Notes under the pieces: generated by a model
Seen by the model: only the letters and a program-made list of their open reading frames with translations
Databases searched by the model: none
What the model was told of the DNA's origin: nothing
Program-made: the position numbers and the translations under genes
In this document: in pieces, positions 28,319 through 37,306 of the stretch
Layout of the letters: every line of letters starts with the position of its first letter
Numbering within the stretch: position 1 is the stretch's first letter
Assembly (NCBI GenBank): GCA_003212925.1
Contig: QCOL01000003.1
Span: forward strand, 26,776 to 90,775
Length of the DNA: 64,000 nt
Source of the DNA: Pelagibacteraceae bacterium AG-430-P08
GTDB taxonomy: Bacteria > Pseudomonadota > Alphaproteobacteria > Pelagibacterales > Pelagibacteraceae
Reading direction: 5' to 3'

Positions 28319-29989
28319 TTAATTAATTTGCGCGTATTTTGTGGCTAAAATAGGCCCAATCTTTTCTATAATTTGACCAACAACTTCAACTGAAGTCCAA
28401 CCCGCAGTATTAAAAGGAGTTCCTTTGTATTTTATTCCTGATCCATCTCTATAATTATAAACGTACTCACTATTTGTTTTAGGCTCATCCAACATCACAA
28501 CTAAGCTATACTTGGGATTTGAGGATGGAAATACTGAAGCAAAAGTATTAATTTTTTTTCGGGAATATCCACCCTCTAAAATTTTTTCTGCGGTACCAGT
28601 TTTCCCTGCAACCTCATAACCTTCTACATTAGCTAGAGTTGCTGTACCTTCTTTTGTAGTTACAATTTTTCTTAATATTGAAACAAGATTTGATGAAACA
28701 TTTTCCTCTAAAATTCTTTCTCGTTTAACATATTTTTCTTTTTTTATAAGAGTTGGATTGATCCTAAAACCACCGTTAGCAATAGTAGAGTAAGCGCTAG
28801 TTAATTGTAAAATTGTAGTAGTTATTCCATGTCCATATGAAGTTGTTGCAAGCTTACACTTTCCCCAATTAAAGGGTATTGGTTTACCCATTTCCTCTAT
28901 GTCAAATTGTATTGAATTAATTAAGTCAAGATCATTTAAGAATTTTTTATATTTTTCAATCCCAATTGCTTGGCCGATTCTTACCGAACCTATGTTGCCT
29001 GAGCGGATTAATATTTCTTCAGCAGTTAAGTTGGAGGGAATTTTTTTGTCATATTCACTTATTTTATTTTTTCCACAAGTAATATTTTTTTCTAAATTTT
29101 TAAATTCAGTATTTGGCTCTATTATCTTTTCATTTAAGGCTGCTGCCAAGGTAAAAGTTTTAAAAACAGAACCTAATTCATAAACACCTTTAGTTGCTCT
29201 ATTAATATAATTCACATCTGTAATATTTTCTCTTTGATTAGGGTCAAAATCAGGCAGCGAAATAATCGATAATATCTCACCATTATTAATATCCATTAAA
29301 ATTGAGGCGCTACCTTTAGTTTTAAATATTTTATTAAACTTTATTAACTCTTCTCTTATCAGGAACTGAATATCTTTATCGACAGTAAGTTGAATAGATT
29401 TATCGTTTTTTTTTAAGTCTACATCTAATGATTTCTCTAACCCAGAAATCCCCAAGTTATCATCATCTATTTGTCCTATTATATGACTAAATAAATTTTT
29501 TTGTGGATAAACTCTTATAAGATTTTCATGTGGTTTTATTGATTTATCACCCAACATCATAATTTTCTCATAGTTCTCCTCTGAAATTTTTTTTTCAAAC
29601 CAAAAAAATTTATCTTTTGAAAGTTTAGAATTAATTAATTCAAAATCTTTATCAGGAAAAATATATTTTAGATTAAGTAACAATTTTTTTTTATCTATCG
29701 CTTCAACTGGATTTATTCCAATATCAATAGAGTTAACAGTTTTTGCTAAAAAATGATTGTTTCGATCTAAGATATTTGCTCTCTGAATTTTTTTAAAAGA
29801 GCCATAATTCTTTGAAATATTGGAATTTAAATCTCTTGATCCCAGATGAGTAAGATGAATACAATAAATTAAAGAAATTAGAAAAAAAATAAAAAAAATA
29901 AATGCAACTCTATTAAACTTAATATCAAAGTTTTTTTTGTCACTTTTAAATTCAAATTCTTCTTTGTTTTCTTGGAGAATAAACTTCAT
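28319..29989 (-). CDS. ftsI: FtsI, septal transpeptidase (PBP3)
   Basis: 556 aa. One N-terminal transmembrane helix (about 30-47) precedes the pedestal domain (RANILDRNNHFLAKT) and the transpeptidase domain with SxxK in GSVFKTF, SxN in RSGNIGS and KTG in GKTGTAEK. It crosslinks septal peptidoglycan with FtsW. It is separated from ftsL by 4 bp and from murE/F by 2 bp. Confidence 0.96.
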   Translation of the reverse strand: MKFILQENKEEFEFKSDKKNFDIKFNRVAFIFFIFFLISLIYCIHLTHLGSRDLNSNISKNYGSFKKIQRANILDRNNHFLAKTVNSIDIGINPVEAIDKKKLLLNLKYIFPDKDFELINSKLSKDKFFWFEKKISEENYEKIMMLGDKSIKPHENLIRVYPQKNLFSHIIGQIDDDNLGISGLEKSLDVDLKKNDKSIQLTVDKDIQFLIREELIKFNKIFKTKGSASILMDINNGEILSIISLPDFDPNQRENITDVNYINRATKGVYELGSVFKTFTLAAALNEKIIEPNTEFKNLEKNITCGKNKISEYDKKIPSNLTAEEILIRSGNIGSVRIGQAIGIEKYKKFLNDLDLINSIQFDIEEMGKPIPFNWGKCKLATTSYGHGITTTILQLTSAYSTIANGGFRINPTLIKKEKYVKRERILEENVSSNLVSILRKIVTTKEGTATLANVEGYEVAGKTGTAEKILEGGYSRKKINTFASVFPSSNPKYSLVVMLDEPKTNSEYVYNYRDGSGIKYKGTPFNTAGWTSVEVVGQIIEKIGPILATKYAQIN

Positions 29990-29993
29990 AATA

Positions 29994-30305
29994 TTATTTT
30001 TCGCTATCTATAATTTTGACATCGTTTGTAAGAATTTTTTCTCTCGTGAAGCCAATAATTCCAATTTCATTTATACTCTTTTGGGTTAATCTATTTTCAA
30101 AATAAAGATTTTGATAACTAATCAGTTTTTCTGGAGAGCTTAAATAGTCAAATTCAAGTTTCACATTATCTAATTCTAAATTTAAATCTGATATATTCTC
30201 TTTTAAACTGAACAATTCTTCATCAATTTTCTTTGTAGAATTTTTTATAAAAGAAGTAATTACAATAAGTGAAAAAATTAAACCAATAGTTAGAATTTTT
30301 TTCAT
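29994..30305 (-). CDS. ftsL: FtsL-like divisome protein
   Basis: 103 aa. A single N-terminal transmembrane helix (about 4-20) and a heptad-like helix ([20 protein letters not shown]) give the bitopic coiled-coil layout of FtsL, though sequence identity of this family is always low. The position between rsmH and ftsI is the defining evidence. FtsL with FtsB and FtsQ activates FtsWI. It overlaps the rsmH stop by 4 bp. FtsB is not encoded in this window. Confidence 0.75.
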   Translation of the reverse strand: MKKILTIGLIFSLIVITSFIKNSTKKIDEELFSLKENISDLNLELDNVKLEFDYLSSPEKLISYQNLYFENRLTQKSINEIGIIGFTREKILTNDVKIIDSEK

Positions 30306-31312
30306 AAGTTATGTCCAAGATTTTCAATTTCAATTAAATCTTTAAATTTGTCTAAAATATCAGTTTTAAAATTGTAAATATTTTCCTTTTTTATTAAGCA
30401 CCTTAATTTTGCGGACCTAGAAGGAGGGTTTTCTTTAAGCTCTAGAGTCGATGGCACTATTGGCTTTTTTTGATGTAATTTAAATAAGATTTCCTCGTGT
30501 ATTTTATCAGGTTGGTATCTAGATACACTTTTATGTTCTGAAAGACTTCTAAAGAAATATTTTACAATTTTATCTTCTAAAGAATGAAAAGTTACAATAA
30601 CCAAAAGACCATCCTTTTTTAAAACCTTAGCTGCATGTATCATTCCATAAATTAGCTCACTTATTTCCTTATTAACAAAAATTCTTAATGCCTGAAAAAC
30701 TTTAGTTGCAGAGTGAATTTTTTTATTATTTCCTTTTTTTGATTTTTCAATAATTTTTACTAAATGAGGGGTATCTATTTCTTTTAACAATCTATCTTTA
30801 AGAATATTCTTAACGATTAGTTTTGAATCTCTTTCGTCACCAAAAAATTTAAAAATTTTAATAAGACTTTTTCCATCTAATTTATTTATTGCTTCTTTAG
30901 CTGAAAATTCGTTTAAACCCATCCTCATATCCAACGATCCTCCAGAATTAAAAGACAATCCTTTTTTTGGATCTTTAACCTGTGTAAATGAATAACCTAA
31001 ATCAAATAATATACCTCTAACATTTTCATTTTTGAGTTTTAAATTTCCTAATTTACTAAAATTTAAATTCTTAAAGGTAAATCGGTCTGGAAATTCTTTT
31101 TCAATTTTTTTTGCAATTTTTAAACTTTCAGAGTCTCTATCAAACCCAATCACTTTGTTGTTTTTGTTCTTAAGAATTTCTCGAGTGTAACCACCTTGAC
31201 CAAAGGTACAATCAATAAATGTGCCACCATATTGAGGGGTAATAATGCTAATAATTTCTTTTAGCAGTACTGGATAATGTTTTGTTTTATCCTGTACTAT
31301 GGTGGCTTCCAT
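30302..31312 (-). CDS. rsmH: 16S rRNA (cytosine-1402-N4)-methyltransferase
   Basis: 336 aa. [16 protein letters not shown] is the SAM-binding loop, followed by [17 protein letters not shown] and [15 protein letters not shown], all RsmH/MraW blocks. It methylates C1402 in the 16S decoding site. Found in dcw clusters after mraZ almost everywhere; here ftsZ has come between mraZ and rsmH. Its stop overlaps ftsL by 4 bp. Confidence 0.96.
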   Translation of the reverse strand: MEATIVQDKTKHYPVLLKEIISIITPQYGGTFIDCTFGQGGYTREILKNKNNKVIGFDRDSESLKIAKKIEKEFPDRFTFKNLNFSKLGNLKLKNENVRGILFDLGYSFTQVKDPKKGLSFNSGGSLDMRMGLNEFSAKEAINKLDGKSLIKIFKFFGDERDSKLIVKNILKDRLLKEIDTPHLVKIIEKSKKGNNKKIHSATKVFQALRIFVNKEISELIYGMIHAAKVLKKDGLLVIVTFHSLEDKIVKYFFRSLSEHKSVSRYQPDKIHEEILFKLHQKKPIVPSTLELKENPPSRSAKLRCLIKKENIYNFKTDILDKFKDLIEIENLGHNL

Positions 31313-31330
31313 TTATTTTTACGAAGACCA

Positions 31331-32797
31331 TTAATTTTTTTGTCTTCTTAAAAATGCTGGTATCTCTAAATCATCTTCTTGGTCCTCATTTTCTTGGGAC
31401 AAAAGATTTTCTGTTGAAGATGTTTCTTCTTGAGAACTAAATAAGTCTGGCGCATTCCTGTCCACTCCAAACTCTTTTAAATCATCTTTTATTTCATTTT
31501 CTTGAGGTGTCTCATCGACAGCTTCTCTAGTGAAAGAACTTTCCTCATCTTCTTTAGTGTTTTCAACTAAACTTTCAACTTGTTGATTTTTTAATAATTC
31601 TTCATGATATTGATTATTTATTTGATCAATATTCTCAGTTGAAAGAGTTTCACTAACATTTTCAGTTGAAATTTCATTTTCTAATTTTAAAGCATTAGCA
31701 CCACTTGAAATAGGTGTACTAGTTGAAAAATTAAAAGCAGTATTAGATCCTAAATTTGAAAAATCAGAATATCCAGGATTTCTATTTTGTATCCTGTGTA
31801 CCATATTTATAACTGATTTTGTTTCAGGTTGTTGTCCATCTAAAGCAGTTGCAACAATTGATACTCTTATTTTACCTTCAAGAGATGGGTCAGTAATTGC
31901 ACCTATAATTACTTCAGCATCAGCCTCAACCTCAGATCTTATTTTGTTAACTACTTCATCAACTTCAAATAATTTAAGATCTTTACCACCCGTAATATTG
32001 ACAAGTAATCCCCTCGCGCCCTTCAGAGTATAGTCATCAATTAAAGGATTGCTAATTGCCATTTCTGTAGCTTTCATAGATCTGCCTTCACCCTCAGCTT
32101 CTCCAGTTCCCATCATAGCTTTACCCATTGAGGCCATAACTGTTTCAACATCAGCAAAATCTAAATTAATTATTCCTGGTCTTACCATTAAATCAGTAAC
32201 ACTTTGTACACCATGCATTAAAACATTATTTGAAAGATTAAATGATTCTTCAAAAGTAGTTTGTTCATTTGCTATTTTAAATAAATTTTGATTGGGAATT
32301 ACAATAATAGTATCTACATGTTTTCTTAACTCCTCAAGACCAATCTGAGCTCTTCTCATTCTTGACGGGCCTTCATATAAAAACGGTAGTGTCACTACTC
32401 CAACAGTCAAAATATTTAACTCTTTTGCAGCTCTTGCAATTACATGTGCAGCACCAGTTCCTGTTCCACCACCCATCCCAGCAGCTATAAAAACCATGTT
32501 TGCACCTTGTAAAACATTAATGATATCATTTAAAGATTCATCAGCTGCAGCTTGACCTATATCAATTTTTGCACCTGCACCAAGACCTTTAGTTAAATTC
32601 AAACCAATTTGAATTTTTGATTTTGCTTTACTGTGTTTTAAATCTTGTGCGTCAGTATTAACAGCAATGAATTCGACACCTTGCATTCCATTTTCAATCA
32701 TTTCATTTATTGCATTTCCACCTGCTCCACCTACTCCCATTACCAAAAGTCTTGGTTGTAACTCTCTAATCTCTGGAGTTTTAAAGTTAATTGTCAT
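31331..32797 (-). CDS. ftsZ: FtsZ, tubulin-like division GTPase
   Basis: 488 aa. The tubulin signature GMGGGTGTGAA, the VGGAGGNAI start and the T7 loop NLDFADVETVM are present. After about residue 320 a long acidic, Ser/Glu/Asn-rich linker leads to a C-terminal peptide DLEIPAFLRRQKN, which closely matches the conserved FtsZ tail that binds FtsA and other tethers. FtsZ forms the Z ring. It lies 31 bp downstream of mraZ and before rsmH, not in the usual place after ftsA, so it shares the MraZ-controlled promoter directly. Confidence 0.97.
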   Translation of the reverse strand: MTINFKTPEIRELQPRLLVMGVGGAGGNAINEMIENGMQGVEFIAVNTDAQDLKHSKAKSKIQIGLNLTKGLGAGAKIDIGQAAADESLNDIINVLQGANMVFIAAGMGGGTGTGAAHVIARAAKELNILTVGVVTLPFLYEGPSRMRRAQIGLEELRKHVDTIIVIPNQNLFKIANEQTTFEESFNLSNNVLMHGVQSVTDLMVRPGIINLDFADVETVMASMGKAMMGTGEAEGEGRSMKATEMAISNPLIDDYTLKGARGLLVNITGGKDLKLFEVDEVVNKIRSEVEADAEVIIGAITDPSLEGKIRVSIVATALDGQQPETKSVINMVHRIQNRNPGYSDFSNLGSNTAFNFSTSTPISSGANALKLENEISTENVSETLSTENIDQINNQYHEELLKNQQVESLVENTKEDEESSFTREAVDETPQENEIKDDLKEFGVDRNAPDLFSSQEETSSTENLLSQENEDQEDDLEIPAFLRRQKN

Positions 32798-32828
32798 TTT
32801 GTTATCCCCTCTTTTTTTATTTATTTAG

Positions 32829-33272
32829 TTAACTCTCCCATTTAAGACTTGCACGACTTAAATTTGCTTTTTTTCTTGCAGTGACCTTAAATTTTTCAAA
32901 AATTGTTGGTTCCCATATCTGAAAAGTCTTGCCTTGACCAACAAACACCATGCTATTTTTAATTTTTGCATGTTTTAGTAATTTTGGTGTAAGTGAAATT
33001 CTTCCTTCACCATCGAATTGTAAATTAATGCTTTCTGACAATATCGATGTAGCAAAATAATCTCTTTTCTCCTCAAAAGGATTTAGAGAATCTATTGAAT
33101 TTGAAATTTTTTCAACTCTATCTTGTGGCCACGCCTCTATTGATTGATTATTAAATGAGGGATAACAAATTACTCCATTGTATCCTAAGTTAGATAAATA
33201 AGATCTAAAGCTTGCTGGCACCGACACCCTTCCTTTTTTGTCTATTTTGTTCTCGTAGGTTGATAAAAACAT
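32829..33272 (-). CDS. mraZ: MraZ transcriptional regulator
   Basis: 147 aa with two SpoVT/AbrB-like halves, starting FLSTYENKIDKKGRVSVPASFR and repeating the pattern at LQFDGEGRISLTPKLLKHA. MraZ binds tandem TGGGN boxes in its own promoter and represses the dcw operon in E. coli. Three such boxes in perfect 10-bp spacing lie just upstream here. It is the first gene of the whole cluster. Confidence 0.94.
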   Translation of the reverse strand: MFLSTYENKIDKKGRVSVPASFRSYLSNLGYNGVICYPSFNNQSIEAWPQDRVEKISNSIDSLNPFEEKRDYFATSILSESINLQFDGEGRISLTPKLLKHAKIKNSMVFVGQGKTFQIWEPTIFEKFKVTARKKANLSRASLKWES

Positions 33273-33301
33273 AAACCATAAAATCCTTTATTCCCGTATA
33301 A

Positions 33302-33326
33302 TGGGAATATATGGGATAATATGGGT
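33302..33326. promoter_or_regulatory. MraZ operator: three TGGGN boxes with 5-nt spacers
   Basis: On the plus strand TGGGA (33302-33306), TGGGA (33312-33316) and TGGGT (33322-33326) recur every 10 bp, matching the three direct repeats with 5-nt spacers described for E. coli MraZ. They sit across the -10 box, spacer and start site of the mraZ promoter, a repressor position. A further TTCCC at 33291 makes an inverted partner to the first box. Confidence 0.85.
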
Positions 33327-33344
33327 TTTTAAGCTTGGTGTCAA
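33316..33344 (-). promoter_or_regulatory. Sigma-70 promoter of the mraZ/dcw operon
   Basis: Read on the minus strand, TTGACA (33344-33339) is followed 17 bp later by TATTAT (33321-33316). This is a near-perfect vegetative promoter with the start expected near 33309, about 37 nt before the mraZ ATG. The MraZ boxes overlie it. Confidence 0.85.
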
Positions 33345-33420
33345 TACATACAATTAAAGGTTTAAATAAGCAAATTCGAATATCTATATAATAAATTGTT
33401 GATAATTAAATTTAGGAAAG

Positions 33421-33776
33421 TCTGCCAGATAAACTATAAGCCGGGTTCTGTCATTTAAACCTATCATTTCTCTAGGTTTGAAATCTCTTCCAAACTCAAG
33501 CGACTAACCCAGGTGACTAGCCAAGGATGGCTTTTAGTTTTTCAACATTGTCACCTCTATTTAGTCTTGCTCCCAGTGGGGTTTTCCAGCGTTCATTGTT
33601 ACCAATAGAACCGGTGTGCTCTTACCACACCTTTTCACCCTTGCCATGTTATGGCGGTTTATTTTCTGTGGCACTATCCCTAGGGTTGCCCCCGCCAGGT
33701 GTTACCTGGCACTGTATCCTTGCGGAGCCCGGACTTTCCTCTTTAAGTTATTAAAGCGATAAGTCATTTATCTGGC
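33421..33776 (-). ncRNA. rnpB: RNase P RNA (M1 RNA)
   Basis: Minus strand. The 5' region has GAGGAAAGTCCGGGCTCC and the 3' region has ACAGAACCCGGCTTATAG, the two universal P4-flanking blocks of bacterial type A RNase P RNA. The ends GCCAGATAAA and TTTATCTGGC are complementary and form the closing helix P1. RNase P RNA cleaves 5' leaders from pre-tRNAs. Length of about 356 nt is normal. The plus-strand ORF at 33527-33754 is an artefact inside it. Exact ends are inferred from P1 and the promoter. Confidence 0.95.
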
Positions 33777-33782
33777 AATATC

Positions 33783-33810
33783 AATGTATTACTTAATCAA
33801 ATTTTTTCAA
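33783..33810 (-). promoter_or_regulatory. Promoter of rnpB
   Basis: On the minus strand TTGAAA (33810-33805), a 16-bp spacer and TACATT (33788-33783) place the start at about 33776, exactly at the first base of the P1 helix. Confidence 0.65.
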
Positions 33811-33820
33811 CAATAATTAA

Positions 33821-34552
33821 TTAGGAATTCAGCAAATTTTTACTCAAAATTAGGCATTCTTGGTCACAAATTCCATTTACTAGACTCTGTCGAAACCTTC
33901 GCTGGAAAGCTTTGATTAAAAATTTTTTTTTACTTACGGGGCCTCTTGATTGAACTTTTGCATAACCGATTTTATGAAGATTAATAAAAAATTTATTTTT
34001 ATCTGATGATTTAATTCTTTTAAATCTGTACTTTTCAAGTTTTTTTTGATCAAGTTTATGCCAATGCGCAAGTTTAAGTTTTGCCAATTCTTTCCAAGGA
34101 AATTTTTCGCCTGGATCTTTTTTACGATTTGGAGCAATATCTGAATGTCCTAATATATTCTTAAGATTTATTTTGTATTTTTTTATTAAAAATCTTAAAA
34201 GTTTTTTTAAAGAATTTATTTGCATGTTGGAAAATTTCTCATAAAAATTTTCATGGCCAGAATTTTGTATTTCAATACCAATTGAGTATCGATTTAAAGA
34301 TTGAATATTTTTCCAATTAGATTTTCCTGCATGCCAAGCCTCGTAAAGGTCTGGCACTAAATTGATTATTTTTCCATTTCTTTTTATAAAGTAATGAGCG
34401 CTTACTTTTGATTTGAGATCAGTCAGTTTATCTAAAGCTAACAGCTCATTTTTCATTCCTGTGTAATGGATGATTATATATTTAATGTTTTTTTTTTGTC
34501 TTTTAGGAATATTAAAATTTGGAGAATAATTTGTTGTTATTTTAAGCCACAT
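33821..34552 (-). CDS. AmpD/AmiD-type N-acetylmuramoyl-L-alanine amidase
   Basis: 243 aa. The amidase_2 fold shows zinc ligands in IIIHYTG (His about 29) and LGHSDIAPNRKKDPG, with AWHAGKS between. The C-terminal 60 residues (NLHKIGYAK ... LIKAFQRRFR) look like a peptidoglycan-binding domain, which AmiD-type enzymes have and cytosolic AmpD lacks. No signal peptide is evident, so location is unclear. It cleaves the bond between muramic acid and L-Ala in wall turnover. Starts 65 bp from mlaA, divergent. Confidence 0.85.
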   Translation of the reverse strand: MWLKITTNYSPNFNIPKRQKKNIKYIIIHYTGMKNELLALDKLTDLKSKVSAHYFIKRNGKIINLVPDLYEAWHAGKSNWKNIQSLNRYSIGIEIQNSGHENFYEKFSNMQINSLKKLLRFLIKKYKINLKNILGHSDIAPNRKKDPGEKFPWKELAKLKLAHWHKLDQKKLEKYRFKRIKSSDKNKFFINLHKIGYAKVQSRGPVSKKKFLIKAFQRRFRQSLVNGICDQECLILSKNLLNS

Positions 34553-34617
34553 TTAAGCTATAATTTTGATTAATTCTTATTTTATTTTGTTTCTCATTGT
34601 AATATACAGGATCAACA

Positions 34618-35406
34618 ATGATTAAGAAAATTATAGTTATAATAATTACAACCTTTGCGTTAGTTTCAAATTTACACGCTGGTTCAGACGGTGAATTAAT
34701 TTTAAAAAAAAATGAACCATCTGAGATAAAAGACTGTTCAGAAACTTTTAATAAAGCTTCTTTTGCACTCAATCAAGGATTAGACAAAGTGATATTTAAA
34801 CCAGTAGCAAGCGTTTACAGATTAATGCCTTCGCCAATAAAAACTGGAGTAAGTAATTCATTAAATAATCTTGGCAATTTAGTTACGATTCCAAATAATC
34901 TTTTACAAGGTGAGTTTGCTTTGGCAGGGATAAATTCTGGAAGATTTGTAATAAATACTACAATTGGAATTTTAGGTTTATTCGATGTTGCATCATATCT
35001 CGGATTTGAAGAATACACAAAAGAAGATTATGGACAAAGCCTTGCTGTGCATGGAGTGGGGCCAGGATGCTATTTGGTGCTCCCAGTGTTAGGACCTAGC
35101 ACTGCTAGAGATACTGTTGCTTCGCTAGCTAACTTTTTTGGTGGTGATGCTTGGTATAATGTAACTGTAAAAAATGACACTCATTACTTTAGGGATGTAG
35201 ATTATTATTCATCTAAAGTTACAAGTGGAATTGATTTTAGAGCTAAAAACTTCGACTCAATTGAAAATCTTGAAAAAAACTCACTTGATTTTTATGCATC
35301 TGTAAAAAGTCTTTATTTACAGGATAGACAACAAAGAATTTTGAATAGTCAAAAAATTATTGAAACTCAAGATGATAGTGATTGGGAAGAAATAGAAACA
35401 CAATAA
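34618..35406 (+). CDS. mlaA: MlaA (VacJ-family) outer-membrane lipid transport protein
   Basis: 262 aa. A signal peptide ends near LHA-GS (about residue 22). The family core is clear: FNKASFALNQGLDKVIFKPVA, NNLGNLVTIPNNLLQG, INTTIGILGLFDVAS and LPVLGPSTARD. MlaA sits in the outer membrane and removes misplaced phospholipids, handing them to MlaC. E. coli MlaA is a lipoprotein; here there is no cysteine at the signal-peptide cleavage site, so lipidation is not supported. It is 12 bp upstream of mlaC. The MlaFEDB pump is not in the window. Confidence 0.9.
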   Translation: MIKKIIVIIITTFALVSNLHAGSDGELILKKNEPSEIKDCSETFNKASFALNQGLDKVIFKPVASVYRLMPSPIKTGVSNSLNNLGNLVTIPNNLLQGEFALAGINSGRFVINTTIGILGLFDVASYLGFEEYTKEDYGQSLAVHGVGPGCYLVLPVLGPSTARDTVASLANFFGGDAWYNVTVKNDTHYFRDVDYYSSKVTSGIDFRAKNFDSIENLEKNSLDFYASVKSLYLQDRQQRILNSQKIIETQDDSDWEEIETQ

Positions 35407-35418
35407 TTTCATTACTTA

Positions 35419-36009
35419 ATGATGAAAAAAAAATTGTTAATATTTTTGATTGTTTTTTTTTCAATAACATTCAATTCATTTTCTATAGAGCCTGATATTT
35501 TTGTACAATCCACTGTAAATAGAGCATCTAAATTACTTGGGGAAAATATTTCAAAAAATGAAAAGATTGAGAAATTAAAGGAAATTGCAAAAGAAACTGT
35601 GGATATCAGAGGTATTGGATTTTATACACTTGGAAAGAAAAGAAAATCTTTAAATGAACAAGAAAAAAAAAAGTATTCTGAATTGTTTGAGGAATATTTT
35701 TTAAAAAGTTTTTCAAGCAGATTGGCGGAGTATACTAATCCAGAAATTGATGTCCAAAGTAAAGAAAAACTTAACGAAAATTACACTATCGTAAATAGTA
35801 TCTTAAAAGCTACTAATGAAAGACCAGAGATAAAAATTGATTGGCGAATATATACTAAAAATCCAGAAAATCCTTTAATCAGAGATTTAATAATAGAGGG
35901 CTTAAGTTTAGCAAGAACTCAAAAAGAAGAATTTGCCTCCGTTTTAAATTCAAATGATGATGACATTGAAGCTTTATTTAAAGTTTTAAAAGAATTTTCA
36001 CAAAATTAA
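35419..36009 (+). CDS. mlaC: MlaC periplasmic phospholipid carrier
   Basis: 196 aa. A cleavable signal peptide (about 1-23) is followed by the MlaC/Ttg2D domain with TVDIRGIGFYTLGKKRKSL, KYSELFEEYFLKSFSSRLAEY and KIDWRIYTKN, typical family blocks. MlaC shuttles phospholipids between MlaA and the inner-membrane MlaFEDB transporter. It forms a two-gene operon with mlaA. Confidence 0.88.
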   Translation: MMKKKLLIFLIVFFSITFNSFSIEPDIFVQSTVNRASKLLGENISKNEKIEKLKEIAKETVDIRGIGFYTLGKKRKSLNEQEKKKYSELFEEYFLKSFSSRLAEYTNPEIDVQSKEKLNENYTIVNSILKATNERPEIKIDWRIYTKNPENPLIRDLIIEGLSLARTQKEEFASVLNSNDDDIEALFKVLKEFSQN

Positions 36010-36020
36010 AACCAATGAGA

Positions 36021-36097
36021 TGGTGGGCCCGCCAGGACTCGAACCTGGGACCAATACATTATGAGTGTACTGCTCTAACCAACTGAGCTACAGGCCC
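36021..36097 (-). tRNA. tRNA-Ile(CAT), lysidine-type Ile2
   Basis: The minus strand folds as a full cloverleaf: acceptor GGGCCTG/CGGGCCC, D arm GCTC/GAGC with loop AGTTGGTTA, anticodon loop CTCATAA, T arm CCAGG-TTCGAGT-CCTGG, and an encoded CCA. The anticodon is CAT. The CTCATAA loop and GGGCCTG acceptor resemble the minor isoleucine tRNA whose C34 becomes lysidine (by TilS), rather than elongator Met. A Met identity is the alternative. Confidence 0.85.
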
Positions 36098-36174
36098 TAC
36101 TAATTGTATGAGTAAATACTATACCTTTTAAAGTTTAATAAGAACATCTTTATTTGTGTGCTCTTTTGATGTTG

Positions 36175-36204
36175 CTTTATTAAAATTGGCAATATTTAAT
36201 AAAG
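36175..36204. repeat. Perfect 10-bp inverted repeat before the sugar cassette
   Basis: CTTTATTAAA (36175-36184) and TTTAATAAAG (36195-36204) are exact inverse copies around a 10-bp spacer, ending 16 bp before the glycosyltransferase start. It could be an operator or a transcript hairpin. AT-richness makes chance possible. The remaining DNA from 36098 to 36220 shows nothing else I can name. Confidence 0.35.
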
Positions 36205-36220
36205 TTCACTAAAATTATTT

Positions 36221-37297
36221 ATGAAAGTATTTTTTGATTATGCGATATTTACACTTCAGCGATTTGGTGGGATATCAAATTATATCGTAAACTTAGTAGA
36301 AAATTTTTCAGATGAAGTTGACCCATTAATTATTTCACTATTTTATAAAAATCATTATCTAAAAAATAGTAATTTTGCAGATAAATTAATCTCCTATAAT
36401 AGGGTTGGTTCTTTGATAAAATATGTCAATAAAGTCAATAAAATATATTTTGATTATAAATTAAAGAATAAAAATCCAGATATAATACACTTAACGTATT
36501 ATAGTGAAAAAAATTTTTATGCTTCAAAGGCAAAAAAAGTAATTACGGAATATGATTTAATAAAAGAAAAATTTTATGCTGAAAAATATCAAGATCAAAT
36601 TAAATATAAAAAAAAATTATTTGAAGAAATTGACCAAATAATTTGCATTTCCAACAATACAAAAAAAGATCTTCAAAATAAGTATTCAATAAATGCTTCT
36701 AAGATTTCAGTTGTTCATTTGGCTGTTAACAAAAATAAGAATGTTAGAGAAAGATTTTTAAATATAAGACCCTTTATACTTTATGTTGGTTCAAGGCAAA
36801 GATATAAGAATTTTATAAATGCAATCAAGGCTTATGCGAGATCAAATAAAATTAAATTAGATTTTGATTTTGTTTGTTTTGGAGGTGGAAATTTTTCAAA
36901 AGCCGAAGAAGAATTGTTTAAGAGTCTCTCATTAGACAGAAGAAGAATTTATTACTTTGAGGGAGATCAATTAGATTTAAATTATTTTTACCAAAAAGCT
37001 CGAATATTTATTTTCCCTTCATTGTACGAGGGATTTGGCATACCACTTTTAGAAGCAATGAATATGGAATGCCCAGTCATATGTAGTGATACAAGTTGTT
37101 TTCCCGAAATAGTCAATGATGCAGCAATATTATTCGACCCAACAGATATAGGGTCTCTAGAATTTAAAATGGAAAAATTGATCTATGACGATCAATTATT
37201 ATTAAATTTAAAAAAAAAGGGTAACGACAATCTAAATAATTATAGTTGGAAAAAATGTGCATACGAAACAGAAAAATTATATAAGAAGATTATTTAG
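36221..37297 (+). CDS. Family 4 glycosyltransferase
   Basis: 358 aa with the GT-B double Rossmann layout. N-terminal FDYAIFTLQRFGGISNYIVNL resembles the acceptor half of WbaZ/mannosyltransferase-type GT4 enzymes. The C-terminal half has ILYVGSRQRYKNF and the GT4 nucleotide-sugar motif PSLYEGFGIPLLEAM (E-x7-E). It should add a sugar to a surface polysaccharide or glycolipid at the inner membrane; donor and acceptor are unknown. It starts a three-gene cassette between two tRNAs. Confidence 0.88.
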   Translation: MKVFFDYAIFTLQRFGGISNYIVNLVENFSDEVDPLIISLFYKNHYLKNSNFADKLISYNRVGSLIKYVNKVNKIYFDYKLKNKNPDIIHLTYYSEKNFYASKAKKVITEYDLIKEKFYAEKYQDQIKYKKKLFEEIDQIICISNNTKKDLQNKYSINASKISVVHLAVNKNKNVRERFLNIRPFILYVGSRQRYKNFINAIKAYARSNKIKLDFDFVCFGGGNFSKAEEELFKSLSLDRRRIYYFEGDQLDLNYFYQKARIFIFPSLYEGFGIPLLEAMNMECPVICSDTSCFPEIVNDAAILFDPTDIGSLEFKMEKLIYDDQLLLNLKKKGNDNLNNYSWKKCAYETEKLYKKII

Positions 37298-37306
37298 TTA
37301 AAATAT

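Noticed and set aside
33527-33754. 75-aa plus-strand ORF
   Set aside because: It lies wholly inside rnpB, antisense to the RNA, and resembles no protein.
34542-34772. 76-aa minus-strand ORF between the amidase and mlaA
   Set aside because: It is a shadow of mlaA's signal peptide region and the intergenic gap.
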